NCBI GenBank assembly: GCA_022266195.1
Contig: WHVY01000005.1
Location: 6,510,001 to 6,574,000, forward strand
Origin: Tetranychus cinnabarinus
Taxonomy: Eukaryota; Arthropoda; Arachnida; Trombidiformes; Tetranychidae
DNA length: 64,000 bases
Direction of reading: 5' to 3'
The notes under the pieces are model-generated. The model had not been told where the DNA came from. It was given only the letters and a program-made list of their open reading frames with translations, and did no database searches. Position numbers and translations under genes: made by a program. How positions within the stretch are numbered: position 1 is the stretch's first letter; every line of letters begins with the position of its first letter. Below, piece after piece: positions 51,601 through 63,534 of the stretch.

Positions 51601-54600
51601 AACCAATCTCACCTCTTAACGAAACCTCAAAATGTATTGATTGTGTTCCCATATTTTTATTGTTTTTACACTTAATTTGATTGTAATGTTAATTATGATT
51701 GATTTAATTGTATCTCTCATGAGTATCCAAAGCCATGAGTTACAATTCATCTTCGTGATCAACTGGATAAACACACTTTCAGAATAATTCCTGGTTAACA
51801 CTTACCTTGCCCCAATCATTGGATGGCCTGCAGGCTACATTAAATTTAATTATCCTTTATACTTTCAAGTATTATTGTAATTACTAGTTAACGATTGACG
51901 ATTATATTAGATTATGATCTTAATTGTTAATGTTATTAAGTAAAAATTGAAAAGATTTGAAGCCATGATTGCAAGTCTTGCAAAGGTAACATTCTGCATA
52001 TTCCTCATGTAAAAATGTGCATCTTAGCCTTGAGTGAATTTATATTTCAATCACAGTTAACATTGTGATTTAATTGTGAGCAACTTTGATGATGCATTTG
52101 ATGCAACAATCAATTAAAGACATGATCAACAAATAATTAATCATCATCAGTCTCCCTGACCCTTTTTTGGTTAATAACAATTGTTATCCTTTTATATTGC
52201 AACAAAAACTTGTGTCAACATTGATCAATCTCATTTAAAAATTTACCATTTTATCCTTTTTAATAACTCATAACTATTTATAAATTTACTATTATTAGGC
52301 TTTATTAATTGTCTGTTTAATTGTAAAGTTGGAGGCTCAATCAAGCCTACACTTTAATCAACAGGAGATTTTATAAATCACTTTCAATTCTTGTGTAGTT
52401 ACCAGAATAAGTCTTGTAACTTACTTGATAAAATAATAAGATTACCGGTAAATTTATCCTCTTTTAATGTATTAATTGTTGTTAATAGATTGCAACTTTA
52501 CGGAAGTTGAAATCATTTGAATCTTCACAAATTACATTTTGATCATTCAATCAGCCAAATGACAATCAAATCGTGTAAGGAAATGCAAATGTATTGAAAT
52601 CAATGATATCGATGATAATGATATTATGATGTATCCTTTACAGTTTAACAATTCAAAAATATTAATATGATTCTGTGATTTGATAACAATTAATAAACTT
52701 AATAGTCTAATAGCTCGTGAAATTGTATTTCAATGGAAACCAATCAACACTTATTTCCTTGAACCTTTCCAGGTTAATTATAAAAGATTATGAATGTTAA
52801 ATTAAATGAAAAAATAATAGTTTTAGGCATAAATAGAGATTTTAATTTGTGAAAATAAAGGTTAACAAATTCAAATTAACCTCCAATGATCCAAGCTTGT
52901 CCAATCAGCTCTGAGAGCGGCAAAAAGAGCCAACCATGTTTACCATTGACATTGTGAGACATCAAGTTGCTTGTTTTTTTGCTTTATTGTCGTGTTAACT
53001 AATTTTAATTAATTTGTGTCGTTTTTAAATTAATTTTTCTTTTTCTGATTGTGAATAGATTCAATTGTGATTATTTCCCAAGACGACTTTTGATGATTTA
53101 TGAGGAGAAAAGCCTGAAATGTAATAGACTATAATTTTATCTTCAAAGTGAAATGGTTCACTTCTTCTCACATTAAGGATCTGGTTAGGAGGAAGATTTT
53201 CAAGGGTAGAGATTATCATTTTGAGATTGTTTCAAGTCATCAGCCACTTTCTGACCTGAGGATATGCAGCACTATTAGAGCAACAAAGACTGGTTTTGAT
53301 GTTACACTTCTTCTAATTCTTTTGGTGTGGTCGTAACAATTAGTTTCTTGATGGAGACAATTAAGCAAGCCAACAAACAAAAATTGTTTTAACAACATGA
53401 CAACAACTACAGAAAATACAGTTTAATTAGTGAGATTCAGTTGAAACAGCTACAGATGATTGTCAAGAGTGTCAAAATTTCTACTTCTATACCAAGTTAA
53501 CATTACAATTTGAGTATTTCAAGTTTTTACAGTTGATATAAACCATTTCATGAAGTCTTAATGCTATGAGAAATTTTGTTAATTATGATTGATTGATAAT
53601 AAATTTATCAAAATAAATGTAAACCTGTCTAGTTACGCTTTTTGTACATATTTTTACAGTCTTTGACCTTAATTATTGATGTAACCGATTTCAGGTTGTT
53701 TAATTGTCGGGGTAAAAGGTTAAATATGCATCTCAATGAAGTCGTTTAACTTTGACGTCAAAAGTATGAAAGTTGTTGTTTCAATTAAACTATAACAGAA
53801 ATTGTAAAAATGTTTAACCAATTTTCACCATTAAGCTACTGTAATCGGTACAAATCTTGATTGATTTTTCAAGTTAAATTGTGTTTAATGATCAAAATGT
53901 CTGTTCTATGATCTTTAATCAATCTAACAAACGCAACAACAGAATCTAAAGCTTACTGATTAATGTTAACTTTGATAATCCTGGTTAAATTGGTGATCAA
54001 TCAGTTTTATTGAACCTTAAATGAGCTTAAATTATAACACTTTCATCTTCAATCAGCTGTTGTAATTACAGCAATTCCCTCGTCAAACTTGATAAATAAA
54101 CTGTTGATCCAATCGTGAGTATAATGAGGCTGGTTGATTAGTTTTTTGCTCATTTGTTACACTGGTAACAAACAAGATCATTTCATGATCTAAAGATGAA
54201 AATTAACGCTTCAATTTCGCACATGAGTTGTTAATTGCTATACTATTTGATTGTTGTCGACTGTTAATTAATACTAAAAATTCATTTGTTATTCATTTTG
54301 TTGCAAAAGTCTGTCCAAATATCTGTTGAAAAGAGTCAAATTTGATTGATGATTATCACGTTTAGTTAACTAGTTGAATTATTTCAAGGTGATGGCCATT
54401 ATTTATGTAGTATTAATGAAGATAATTGATAAAATAATAATCAACACAACCATCATCATCATCATTATTAGATTTAATAATCACAATGATGAATAACGAT
54501 CTAATTTGATTGCAAATTAAATTTGTAACTTGTCTTACTTGACAATACACTTTAACGAATCAAATTTTAAAGGAAACACCAGAATCATATTTAATAATAA

Positions 54601-56810
54601 TTTACAGTTTTCCCATGAAAATGTTATTTAATTATCCTTGTAATCGTAAAATTTTTGCACCTTTTCCTTCATAATTCATTTTAAATGTTATCGATATATT
54701 TAACTTCAATTTAATTCATTTTTACAGATAAAACAACACTTGAAATACCAACAAAAATCAACAGGACTCAACAATAAGCTTTGGTGAACGGATTGGTTGT
54801 AAATCGTCTTCCATTCAATCTGATTTCTATTAATTGTTTCCAAAGATATTTGTGACCTGAATTAAGTTGATTAACAATAATTGACCTTGAATATCATCTG
54901 TAACTGGTTGAACTGACATTGAAAATCTGGAAACAAATGCAAATAGTACAATAGATTGAGACCATTTTAGTGATAAATGAATTGGTGAACACATGAAAAC
55001 ACATGTGTTAACATCCATTATAAAACCTTTTTCTGATCAATTGTAATAAGCATTTCATGTTTACTTATAAAATTGCTGTTAACAACTAACACTATCATCA
55101 CCCATTCAGCTGATATTGGTCAACACAAATTGATTAGCTAATATTGAATAACATTGAAAAGGATGGTTAGTTAATCATATGGACTGTTATAAAGTACAAA
55201 GGTTCACACAATTCAAGATTGGTAGTCGATATAATGGCATGTTTCCACTCACCATCAACAATAATGGAATTAGTAAACCACAATTATAACGTAACCCTTA
55301 AAATCGTTATTATATTTGGATATTCAATTATCATGAAAGCATAGCCAATCGTCAATTAAACCATTGATTCAACCATTTTCCATTCGTTTTTTATATCTAT
55401 TGATAAAAAAGAGATGATTTTGATTTAGTGTTTAACAGCATGAAATGATGGAGTTGTGAAGTTGTTAATATTAATAAAGTGTCCAGTATCAAAATGACAA
55501 CAATTTAACCAAATTGTGAGACAGGGTCAACCTTGATTCAACAATAATTACGCTGATGATGATGGTATTATTTAACGTTTCACCCAAAGTATCTGAAACG
55601 AGAGGAAGGAAAACAAGAGATAGATTAAATTGAAATTTTTTATTAGACATGGTGATAATGTTGATAAAACAATTAGTTTCATATATAATAATTTAAGTGT
55701 AAACTGAATAGGGAGAAAGGCATAAAGAATGATAGAGATCATGAATGCCATTTTTTGGTAGGTAATTATTAATACAAGAGCAAGGAAGAGAGTTGGTTAG
55801 TTAAATTGAATTACAAGTTGAATTAAAATCTAAAAGGTTGTCAGGTTACTGATTTTTTAGTGTACATCGTGTTTGTATCACCATTTCACCTATTATAATG
55901 ATAATTAAGTTGGTTAAATTAATGATATACATATAACTTACATCTATTACGTAGCATATTTCCAACAGCAACTTGAAAGGCTTACAGATTTTGGACTAAA
56001 TTGTGACCTGGAACCAATTGAGGTCTTGCTCATCATCTTTAATAACAGTCAACATCATCGTTAATATCAATTAATGTACTTATCAACAATTAAAAGATCC
56101 CTTTCTATAGCAAAACTAGTGCTGAATTAACAGTAGTGAGATCGATTGGTTAACATAAGTTTACTGGTCATTGCCATTGTATGTTTTATAATAACATGTG
56201 ACTTAATACATTGGATTCCCCTTTCAGGCGCTCTTTATGAATTGTTAAATAATTATAATTATGAGCATGAAAAACTGATACAAATGAAAAATTGTTTCAT
56301 CAGAATTGTTTAATTATTACATTTAATCGCCAATTTAAATAATTTGATTGTAAATTAGTAAATATAAGCAAAAGATCTAATGAGTTTAATGAGCTGTTTG
56401 TTGATTTTTACATTTATACAAATTCACGTTAAATTGGTGAAACCAGTTTCTTTTTCATGTTTCAAGCTTCAAATCAGCAAGATTAATGAGTCTCATGAAT
56501 TTAATTAAACTTGGTCTTCATTCAATGAATTAAAATAACGATGCTTAGCATCAAACTGATCAACTTCAACACCTTTACCCACCAGATAACCAAAGATAAT
56601 ATAATAATTCAAGTCAATTATTTACGTGTCACCTACCAATCCCAATCCCAATAAAAATCACGTCTTGACCAGTGAAAAACAGAAAAGACAACTTTACTTT
56701 CTTATTTTTCAAAACGATTTCGCCAGTTTTTCAATTTCATCACTTAACAGTGTTTCAGTTGAATAAAGTTAGTTATCAATTGAATATTAATGATGATTTA
56801 AAAAAACCAA
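42699..56810. other. 14-kb gene-free stretch
   Basis: I found no recognisable gene, RNA gene or clear transposon here. Open frames are short and have low-complexity translations (for example 45485-45775 and 50662-50928). The DNA is AT-rich with many TTAAC and ATTA strings and a short CAT microsatellite at about 54451-54468. It may hold regulatory DNA for the chitin-binding gene or neighbouring genes, or non-coding transcripts that cannot be judged from sequence alone. Confidence 0.4.
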
Positions 56811-57290
56811 GAAATGAATATTACGATTTAATTTTGTTACTTACTTCTTCTTCGCCTTTCCGACCAGAAAACCTTCCCCATTGTATCGTTTGACAAACCA
56901 ATTGTTATTGATATCAGAACAGCAATTGGATAAATCAATAACAATTAAATACACTAATGGTCATGGTAAAGTTAACTATTATAAAAAGGATCACACTTAC
57001 AATTGTTAGGTTAATTTTTAGGTATCGTCGTCTCCAGCATATTAAATTTCTAGAGATACGAAAACAAATTTTAACAACGAATCAGTTTATTCTTATACAA
57101 TTTATATTGAAAACAGCAAAAGCAAATCACTCATGATTCAATTTTTCCATTATAGCAGCTGAGATTCATTTTCACCGTTAAAACTAATGATAGGACATTT
57201 TTTGATGAATATCCGATGGAAATATATAATATATTTATGTGAATTTTGTTTTTTAAAGCAATCAACCATGACAGTGAAATGTGTGTTAAT
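56811..57290. repeat. Relic of the lipocalin downstream flank
   Basis: Part of this block (about 56811-56935, around 'tttgacaaaccaa' and 'atatcag') matches 59331-59440. Another part (about 57105-57290, around 'acagcaaaagcaaatcac', 'accgttaaaactaatga' and 'atggttgat' on the minus strand) matches 61733-61905. Those two regions are the 3' flanks of lipocalin copies A and B, so this looks like a third, rearranged copy next to the gustatory receptor. Confidence 0.65.
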
Positions 57291-57640
57291 TAGATCATAT
57301 AAGTTTGGTAATGTAGCTCTAGGATCGCTTGTTTTAAGCGACAGGTAATGCCTTAATTGAGCGACATTTTTGTCGATCAGATAAACGGCGCAATTGAAAG
57401 CAATCTTTTTATCCTTGGAATTTATATCGCAATAAAGAGGAAAAACTCGTCAAGCTTTGTCTAGTGAAGGATCAACATGATCAATTATACAGGAATTGGA
57501 ACCATAAGGAGTCAATGAATATCGTAAAAGAAATCCAAAAATTTTGACAAATTGTGAAACCAGAAAAAGCGTTGAACCATTTCCATTGCGTTCAACTGAA
57601 TTCAGGTTAATATAGATAATTGATCGCTGAGAGAACGATA
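57150..57640 (-). pseudogene. Coding-like reading frame with one in-frame stop, unknown family
   Basis: On the minus strand one frame stays open from about 57640 to the TAA at 57152-57150, about 163 codons, broken only by a TGA at 57452-57450. The translation has a protein-like composition, for example FVKIFGFLLRYSLTPYG before the stop and IDKNVAQLRHYLSLKTSDPR after it. There is no usable ATG at the beginning. The 5' end overlaps the last exon of the gustatory receptor in a different frame, and the 3' end runs into the lipocalin-flank relic. I recognise no family. A decayed gene fragment is the best reading; chance cannot be excluded. Confidence 0.3.
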
Positions 57641-58807
57641 ATTGTAATCAACAGAAGAGTTGTCATTGATGAGGAAAAGCTTGGACCAATCAAAGCTAAT
57701 TTCCAGAAAGTAAATCCAATATCTTTCCTATCAACTCGGTAAAGAAACATGGCGACCTGAAAATAGTTGGATGCTTTGTTGACATTTTACAAAAACTTAT
57801 ATTATTATAAATTGTTTTAAATTTACCTGATATTTGATGTCATCTGGTAACGATCGATGTGTTAAATAGTAGAGATGATTTGAACAATTGTATGAAAATT
57901 GATGTACAGCACCCAATGATAATGTAATGAAGATTATGAAAACTGGTGGATTGATGAATTTAATAACTGAAAGTAGGTTTAAATTGATAGCTATTGTTGA
58001 GATCGGTTGAAACATGAAACTGTAAATGATCGTTGTAACCCTAAACAAAGAGGCTGGATAAACGTAAATGATGAAATTGGTAAACATTGAATTGACTCGA
58101 TTAGTCAATTGTATAGTTTTTGTGTGCATTTGGTGTAAATTGGTCAATTGTTGAGATGACCCAAGTCCACCAATGAAACGGTTAATGTGATTGAAAGAAG
58201 CTGATATAAGAATTGTCATCTCAATTAATAAACTACTATGAATAGCAAATGTCATTATAGTAGCATAATAATTGATAAATATTGAAATTAAATTGTGAAT
58301 AAATGTGCACTTCGGATAATTCGGATAACGTTCCATGTTGATGATTGTGGCATCACAACAAAATATGAGTCCTATTATTAACATAAACACTTTTGATGCT
58401 TTCGATCTTCTCGATGAGATGAAATTTTGATTGTAATAATTTACTGGTAAATCAATTGAATGCCACAATTTGTTGATCTTTTCAATATCAACTGAATTGT
58501 ATAGCCAGTCATGAGTTGATAACATGTAAAAATACCACAAATCACCCAACAAAATATTGATCGAGTAAATTTGGTTAACTTGGTCAAATTTGATTAAATT
58601 TTGTTGATACAAAAAATATCGATCCATCAATCGATTAACTACAAAAATGATAATTGCAATATTCCAGGTAAATTTGATCAACTTGCTTGATTTATAAACA
58701 TGTTGAAGGTAAAAGTTTGTTATCACAATTTTTGACTTTTCAAGTTGAACATTTTTATTTTCAATTTTAATATTGGTTGGGTTGCTATTGTAAATGTAGC
58801 TAATCAT
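57607..58807 (-). CDS. Gustatory receptor-like seven-transmembrane protein
   Basis: Two exons (58807-57827 and 57756-57607, phase 0 junction at a Gln codon) encode 376 residues, a normal length for arthropod gustatory receptors. These are ligand-gated cation channels with an intracellular N-terminus. The protein is mostly hydrophobic segments separated by short charged loops; about seven membrane spans can be drawn. The last one is LLLITIIVLSAINYLY, placed right at the C-terminus as in this family. The short terminal exon carrying the last span is also typical. Sequence identity in this family is very low, so the call rests on topology, length and exon layout. Large clade-specific receptor expansions are known in spider mites. 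Confidence 0.65.
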
Positions 58808-59330
58808 TTTGATTTTCAGGTCTATTCAATTGTAACAATTTAAACAATGTTTATGGTCGCATTTTCAACGTCTCAATTGAAAACAGAGTTACAGAGTTTT
58901 GTCTAAATTTCATTGATTCACTTATTGTTAATATCAACTTTGTAAATACGTAATTGCTGCTTTTTTGATAAATTGTTATTTCCGTTTTTACGTTTACCTT
59001 TGATGGACAATTAATGGTTTATTTCATGAAATGAAATTTTATGAAATGATCTATTTTTATCCTCGATTTTAGTGACAAATACTTTGATTGTCACTTTGAT
59101 TAATTTACCCAACAGTTATTGATTTAAAGATTTCACTTGCACCAGATTAAATTAAATCATTTAACCTTAGTGATTTTATTGATTAAACCATTTAAAATAT
59201 GTGTCTCGATTAATCCATCTTAACCTAAATAGTGAACAATTAATCGCTCTTTTTTGTGTAAAACGTATTCAATTTACAGTTTGTTAGTTACAATCGATAA
59301 CATCCCAAGTCTAACAAAATTTAAAAATCA
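58808..59330. other. Intergenic, no gene seen
   Basis: AT-rich upstream region of the gustatory receptor. No coding frame or repeat copy was recognised. Confidence 0.5.
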
Positions 59331-59565
59331 AGAAATGGATATTACCTGCCTCTTTCTGGACAGTAAACCTTTCCAATTGTATGGTTTGACAAACCAATAA
59401 CAATTGATATCAGAAAAGCAATTGAATAAACCAGTAATAAATGGTGAATGCATATTTATTAATACTTATTTAGACTGTCTTGTTTAAAGTTATCAACCAT
59501 TACAATTGAAGTCCAATTTTATTTAAGATTGAATATCATTACTGAACAACTGCCAATATTTAATC

Positions 59566-60414
59566 TTAATGGATTATTGATTCAACTCTATTTCTAGAAA
59601 CGCCAATTTTATTAACCAAATCGGTAAGTTCGGCATACTTGTCAGCATTCATAGTTTCAGTCCTTGATAAAATCATACGCCTATCTGTTATGATTATAAA
59701 AGTTGGATGCTTATTAATGAAAACAATTAACATGCAGCAACATCTAGTAAGTCAGCTTGAGAGTACTTACGGATGGCGGAGTGACGAGGAAAAACATAGC
59801 AAAAATAAGCAACCAGATAGTTATCGTAATCAGTATCGACTATATTGAGGATATTCTGGAATCGAGACTCTGGAAATAATCATACATTGTTAATTGCAAT
59901 GGAAAATGATAGAAAATAATTCTTTAATTGATCGATTGTCAAATGAATAAGACACATCATGTTATAAAAAGTAGGCAGACTACTTACTGTGATACGGATC
60001 GGTGATATTGAGTACATTTTGATATTCTGTACGTTTGACTAACGAATATTCTTCAGTCTTTAAACTGGTAAGTGAAAGATGAATAATTTGCATTACAAAC
60101 AATTTAAACCAATCAACTATGGCTGCTTACTCAGGTACACGAACTGTAAGATTGAAGTCTCGATCCTCTCGAAGAGTGAAATCCAATGTAAAGGTTGTAT
60201 TATCTGAAAAACTTTAACAGTTTCATACCATCGACCGACAATCTAAATCAATAAAATGCCAAATTAATGGATAAAGTAAAGCACATTGGGTAAACACATG
60301 CAATCTTCATGAACTTACCTTGCCAACATCAAAACTAGGAAAACTTGGAGGATCTTGACATTCACCCAGAGCTGAAGAAGCAAAAGCAAAGACAAAGAAG
60401 AGAGTGACGATCAT
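59566..60414 (-). pseudogene. Lipocalin copy A, frameshifted
   Basis: Exons matching copy B lie at 60414-60319, 60242-60131, 60064-59988, 59869-59771 and 59684-59566. The signal peptide, the first Cys and the lipocalin motif GRWYE are intact. Exon 2 has lost one base relative to copy B at or near a T5 run about 60204-60208. The frame then runs out of register and meets TAA at the start of exon 3, leaving about 70 residues. Read in register, the later exons still encode lipocalin sequence (TDYDNYL in exon 4). The C-terminal Cys of copy B is absent because of an earlier stop. All splice sites remain consensus, so the break is young, or a sequence error in the homopolymer. The TATA-like element of copy B is missing upstream. 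Confidence 0.75.
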
Positions 60415-61101
60415 TTTCAGAGTTTTTGCACAATATTAGGGATCAAATGTTTTATAATGAAACTTTTTGACTAACTGATACTGGTGTGTTTTAATACGTT
60501 GTTTCATCATTTTATCAAATAATATCATCTAAATATCTAAACACAAATCTTAGATGTAGTACAAAGTTCTATAAAAATTTCTATGAATTACTGTTCAAGT
60601 AACAGATAAGACTTTTAAAACAATGAATAATGAATTCAAGGTGAAAGATAAGTTTGTTATTTGTGAATTTCATGAGAAGAGAGTGTAGATAATATTCACT
60701 ATCATGCGATATTATATGAGAAATCCGATCATTTAAAATGAATAATAAATAAATAAATCTATCGCATTAATTAACAATACAGTTTCTGGTTGAAAAGTTT
60801 TTTGCAAAAAATTAAATTCTGGTTAATTTTAGGTTTTTAGGTGAGAGAATGGAGATTATTCATTTGATACAAAATATTATAACTCGATTATGTTGGTTTC
60901 TTAGGAATAATATTGACTGTTACATTATTAACAAGAAACGTTTGGTCAAAATTTGAAAGGTTATTTAAAATCTTTTATCAAAAATCAATTGACTACAATG
61001 TATAACAATGTAACAACTACAATGTATAACAACATTGTAAGTTAAGGAAAAAATTTTGTTACAAATATTCCGGGTTTTACTTCTAGGAAATTTCAGGTTT
61101 T

Positions 61102-61230
61102 TCAGATTTTGATAAACTCTGTCAGACGCAAATAGTTGACAATTTCACGAATAGAATGATAGGAAATCGTTGTATTGCAGTCGATTCCGGTTGAATAAAA
61201 CGGATTTTCGATGAGTCGAACAATCTTTGC
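61102..61230 (-). other. Short coding-like frame beside the protease relic, unidentified
   Basis: A 42-codon minus-strand frame ending at 61104-61102 has a protein-like composition (it includes ENPFYSTGIDCNTT and IREIVNYLRL). There is no start codon and it is preceded by a stop. It lies 50 bp past the stop of the cysteine-protease relic. I recognise no family; it is probably part of the same decayed DNA. Confidence 0.25.
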
Positions 61231-61282
61231 TCAAAATTTTATCTATCAATAAGTTCGAGTTTACACGAGAGTTATTGACAGT

Positions 61283-61560
61283 TTAAACAATTGGATAAGA
61301 AGCATAACCACTAATATCGGACATGTTGCTACATCTGTATATTTATAAGTAGCCCGATTCAACGAAAACTGTTGCCCTAACTGCTCCAGACTATGCTTAA
61401 CGGGTTAATGGATCATCGTTGCAGAACCGTATCCAATAACAGCTACAGCACGATTAATATCATCAGGGTCACTTGATCAGTATTTAAAATACCAGATCGA
61501 TAAAACAAACATGTAAAACGATGAAAATCAGACAATCGCGGCTTCTTCAGGTGCTTCAGT
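61283..61560 (-). pseudogene. Cathepsin L-like cysteine protease fragment (peptidase C1A)
   Basis: Reading the minus strand across shifting frames gives the C-terminal part of a papain-family protease: FYRSGILNTD, then DPDDINRAVAVIGYGS, and finally SDISGYASYPIV with a stop at 61285-61283. These match the region around the catalytic His and the typical cathepsin L end. The His position reads Arg (INRAV where INHAV is usual), and several stops and frameshifts separate the pieces, so it cannot make an enzyme. The Cys-containing N-terminal half was not found. It sits between the two lipocalin copies. Confidence 0.75.
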
Positions 61561-61931
61561 CCAAAGTAAGTCTAAAGCCTAAAGCTAATTTAAACCAAGG
61601 TCCAGTGAAATGGCAAATTTTTAAAGAGTTGGGACTTTTCTAGATTACTTAGCTCAATACATTTAATTCATGATTGATTTTTATTTGAAATTTTTAACAG
61701 CAAAAGGCTTTTGTTGATTTTTATATAGTTTAGGTTGAAAACAGCAAAAGCAAATCACCAATCAAATTCACACTCATCATTCAATGTTTCTATTATAACA
61801 GCTGAGATTTGTTTCACCGTTAAAACTAATGATCGGACATTTTTGCGATGTCCTTTTATTTGTGTAAATTTTGTTGCTTGAATTTATCAACCATTACAGT
61901 GAAAATCACTTTGATTCGAGTTTGAATATAA

Positions 61932-62885
61932 TCACTGGGGGACTGGCCAGTATTTACAGTCTTTTTGGGTTATGGGTCCAACTACATCACTAGAAACGCC
62001 AACTTTATTAACCAACAATTCGGTCAGTTCGGCATACTTTTCAGCGTCCATGGTGTTATTCCTTGATAAAATCAAACCGGATACTGTGGTAGAAATATAA
62101 ATAAAAGTTGAATTATTGATACAAATCGATTTACATGAAGAAATATCTAGTTATTCAGCTCGAAAGATACTTACGAATATCTGAACGCCAAGGAACAACA
62201 ACACAAGTGTAAGCAGCCAGATAGCTATCGTAGTCAGTATCGGCTATGTAGAAGGTAATTGGATATGGAGTCCCTGGAAATAGAAAAAATTATGAGAACA
62301 ATTATGAATTGTAATTAGAAATAATGGAAAAAATAATTTTTACATGAAAATGGTCAATCGTTAAATAGTCAAATGAATAGGGCACGTAATGCAATAGAAA
62401 GCAGGCGAAAAATACTTACTGTGTGAAATAGCGTAGAGATTGAGTAAATTTTGGTCATCAGCCCGTTCGGCTAACATATATTCAGCATCTTTTGAACCAC
62501 TAGACGAAAGATGAATAATTTGCATTATAAATAATTTAGATCAATCAATTATAGTCACTTACTCAGGTAAAGTTGAAAGAATTGTATTATTAAAGTTTCC
62601 ATCTTCTCGAAGAGTGTAATCCCATGTCATACAGGTGAGATTTTTAGTTGGTCCAGCAATTTCATACCACCGACCGGCAATCTAAGTCAATTAAGCATAA
62701 AATTAATGGCTAAAGTCGTAAATGTTGGATAAACACATAAAATACACACAAATGTATTATAATAATAATAATTATACACTTACTTTGCCAATATCAGCAC
62801 TAGGAGTAGTTGCAGGAACTGGACATTCACCGAAAGCTGCAGAAGCTAAAGCAAAGACAACGAAGAGAGTCGCAATCATTTTCAT
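61932..62885 (-). CDS. Secreted lipocalin, apolipoprotein D-like (copy B)
   Basis: Five exons (62885-62784, 62681-62563, 62499-62420, 62273-62175, 62083-61932) encode 183 residues, the usual lipocalin size. Such proteins bind small hydrophobic molecules in an eight-stranded barrel. A signal peptide covers about residues 1-19. The first structural motif is GRWYE at 37-41, the second TDYDSYLAAY at 113-122, and the third includes LSR at 139-141. Four cysteines (21, 51, 124, 176) could form the two disulfides of apolipoprotein D-type lipocalins. The start could also be the second Met, two codons in; both give a signal peptide. TATAAAAAG lies about 90 bp upstream. In spider mites this family is large and often linked to host-plant or pesticide response; here that role is inference. 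Confidence 0.88.
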
Positions 62886-62964
62886 AGTTTTGCACAAAAG
62901 AGAAAAATGAATGTTTTAAATAAAACCTGTTGATTAATTAATGGTTATGTGTTTAATAAAATTA

Positions 62965-62973
62965 CTTTTTATA
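62965..62973 (-). promoter_or_regulatory. Candidate TATA box of lipocalin copy B
   Basis: TATAAAAAG on the minus strand lies about 80-90 bp before the copy B start codon. In the aligned upstream DNA of copy A (about 60495-60510) a gap of roughly 13-16 bp removes this element. No clear initiator was seen at the expected distance. Confidence 0.4.
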
Positions 62974-63534
62974 CTTTAATTCATCATTTTATCAAATAAT
63001 TTCATCTAAATATCGAGCTACAAAATCTTTTATTTACTGCGAATTACTGATCAAATAAGTTATAACACTTTTAAAACAATGGATAATGAAAAAAGTAAAA
63101 AGATAAGTTTTTATTTGTTAATTTCATGAGAAGGGAATCAAGATTATATTCACTATCATGCCATATTTAACGAGAAACTTGATCATTATTCAGAAATGGC
63201 TCCATTGAAAGCATTAATAAGCAATATAATAATAATTCTTGGTAATAATGCAACCAAGAAATTCTGGTTAATTTTGAGTTTTTAGTTGAAAGAATCGAGC
63301 TTATGTTAAGTTTAATAAAAACTGTCAACCAGAGAAATCTTTTGATTGTAAAATTGACTCAATTTCATGTGCTTTCAATCGCAAATTTAAACGTCTGTTC
63401 AAAGAAAGGCTCTTCATCTCAAAATGAATTTGACGATGGAAGAATTCAATTCTTTTCGATATTGATTGATAATATCTATAAAAAAAACTTCACGATCAAT
63501 CTTATTTTTCGTCAAATACATGTATAAATAAATG

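Larger units (their letters stand above)
59331..63300 (-). repeat. Tandem segmental duplication carrying two lipocalin genes
   Basis: The DNA of about 59331-60960 and 61735-63300 is homologous over the lipocalin exons, parts of the 3' flank and about 400-500 bp of 5' flank. Landmarks upstream of each gene are 'tcatcattttatcaaataat' (about 60507 and 62982), 'acttttaaaacaatg' (about 60611 and 63068) and 'attcactatcatg' (about 60694 and 63150). The interval between (60960-61735) holds a cysteine-protease relic not shared by the outer flanks. Confidence 0.8.

Noticed and set aside
59639..59848. 69-codon plus-strand ORF
   Set aside because: Antisense of lipocalin copy A exons 4-5, which align with copy B.
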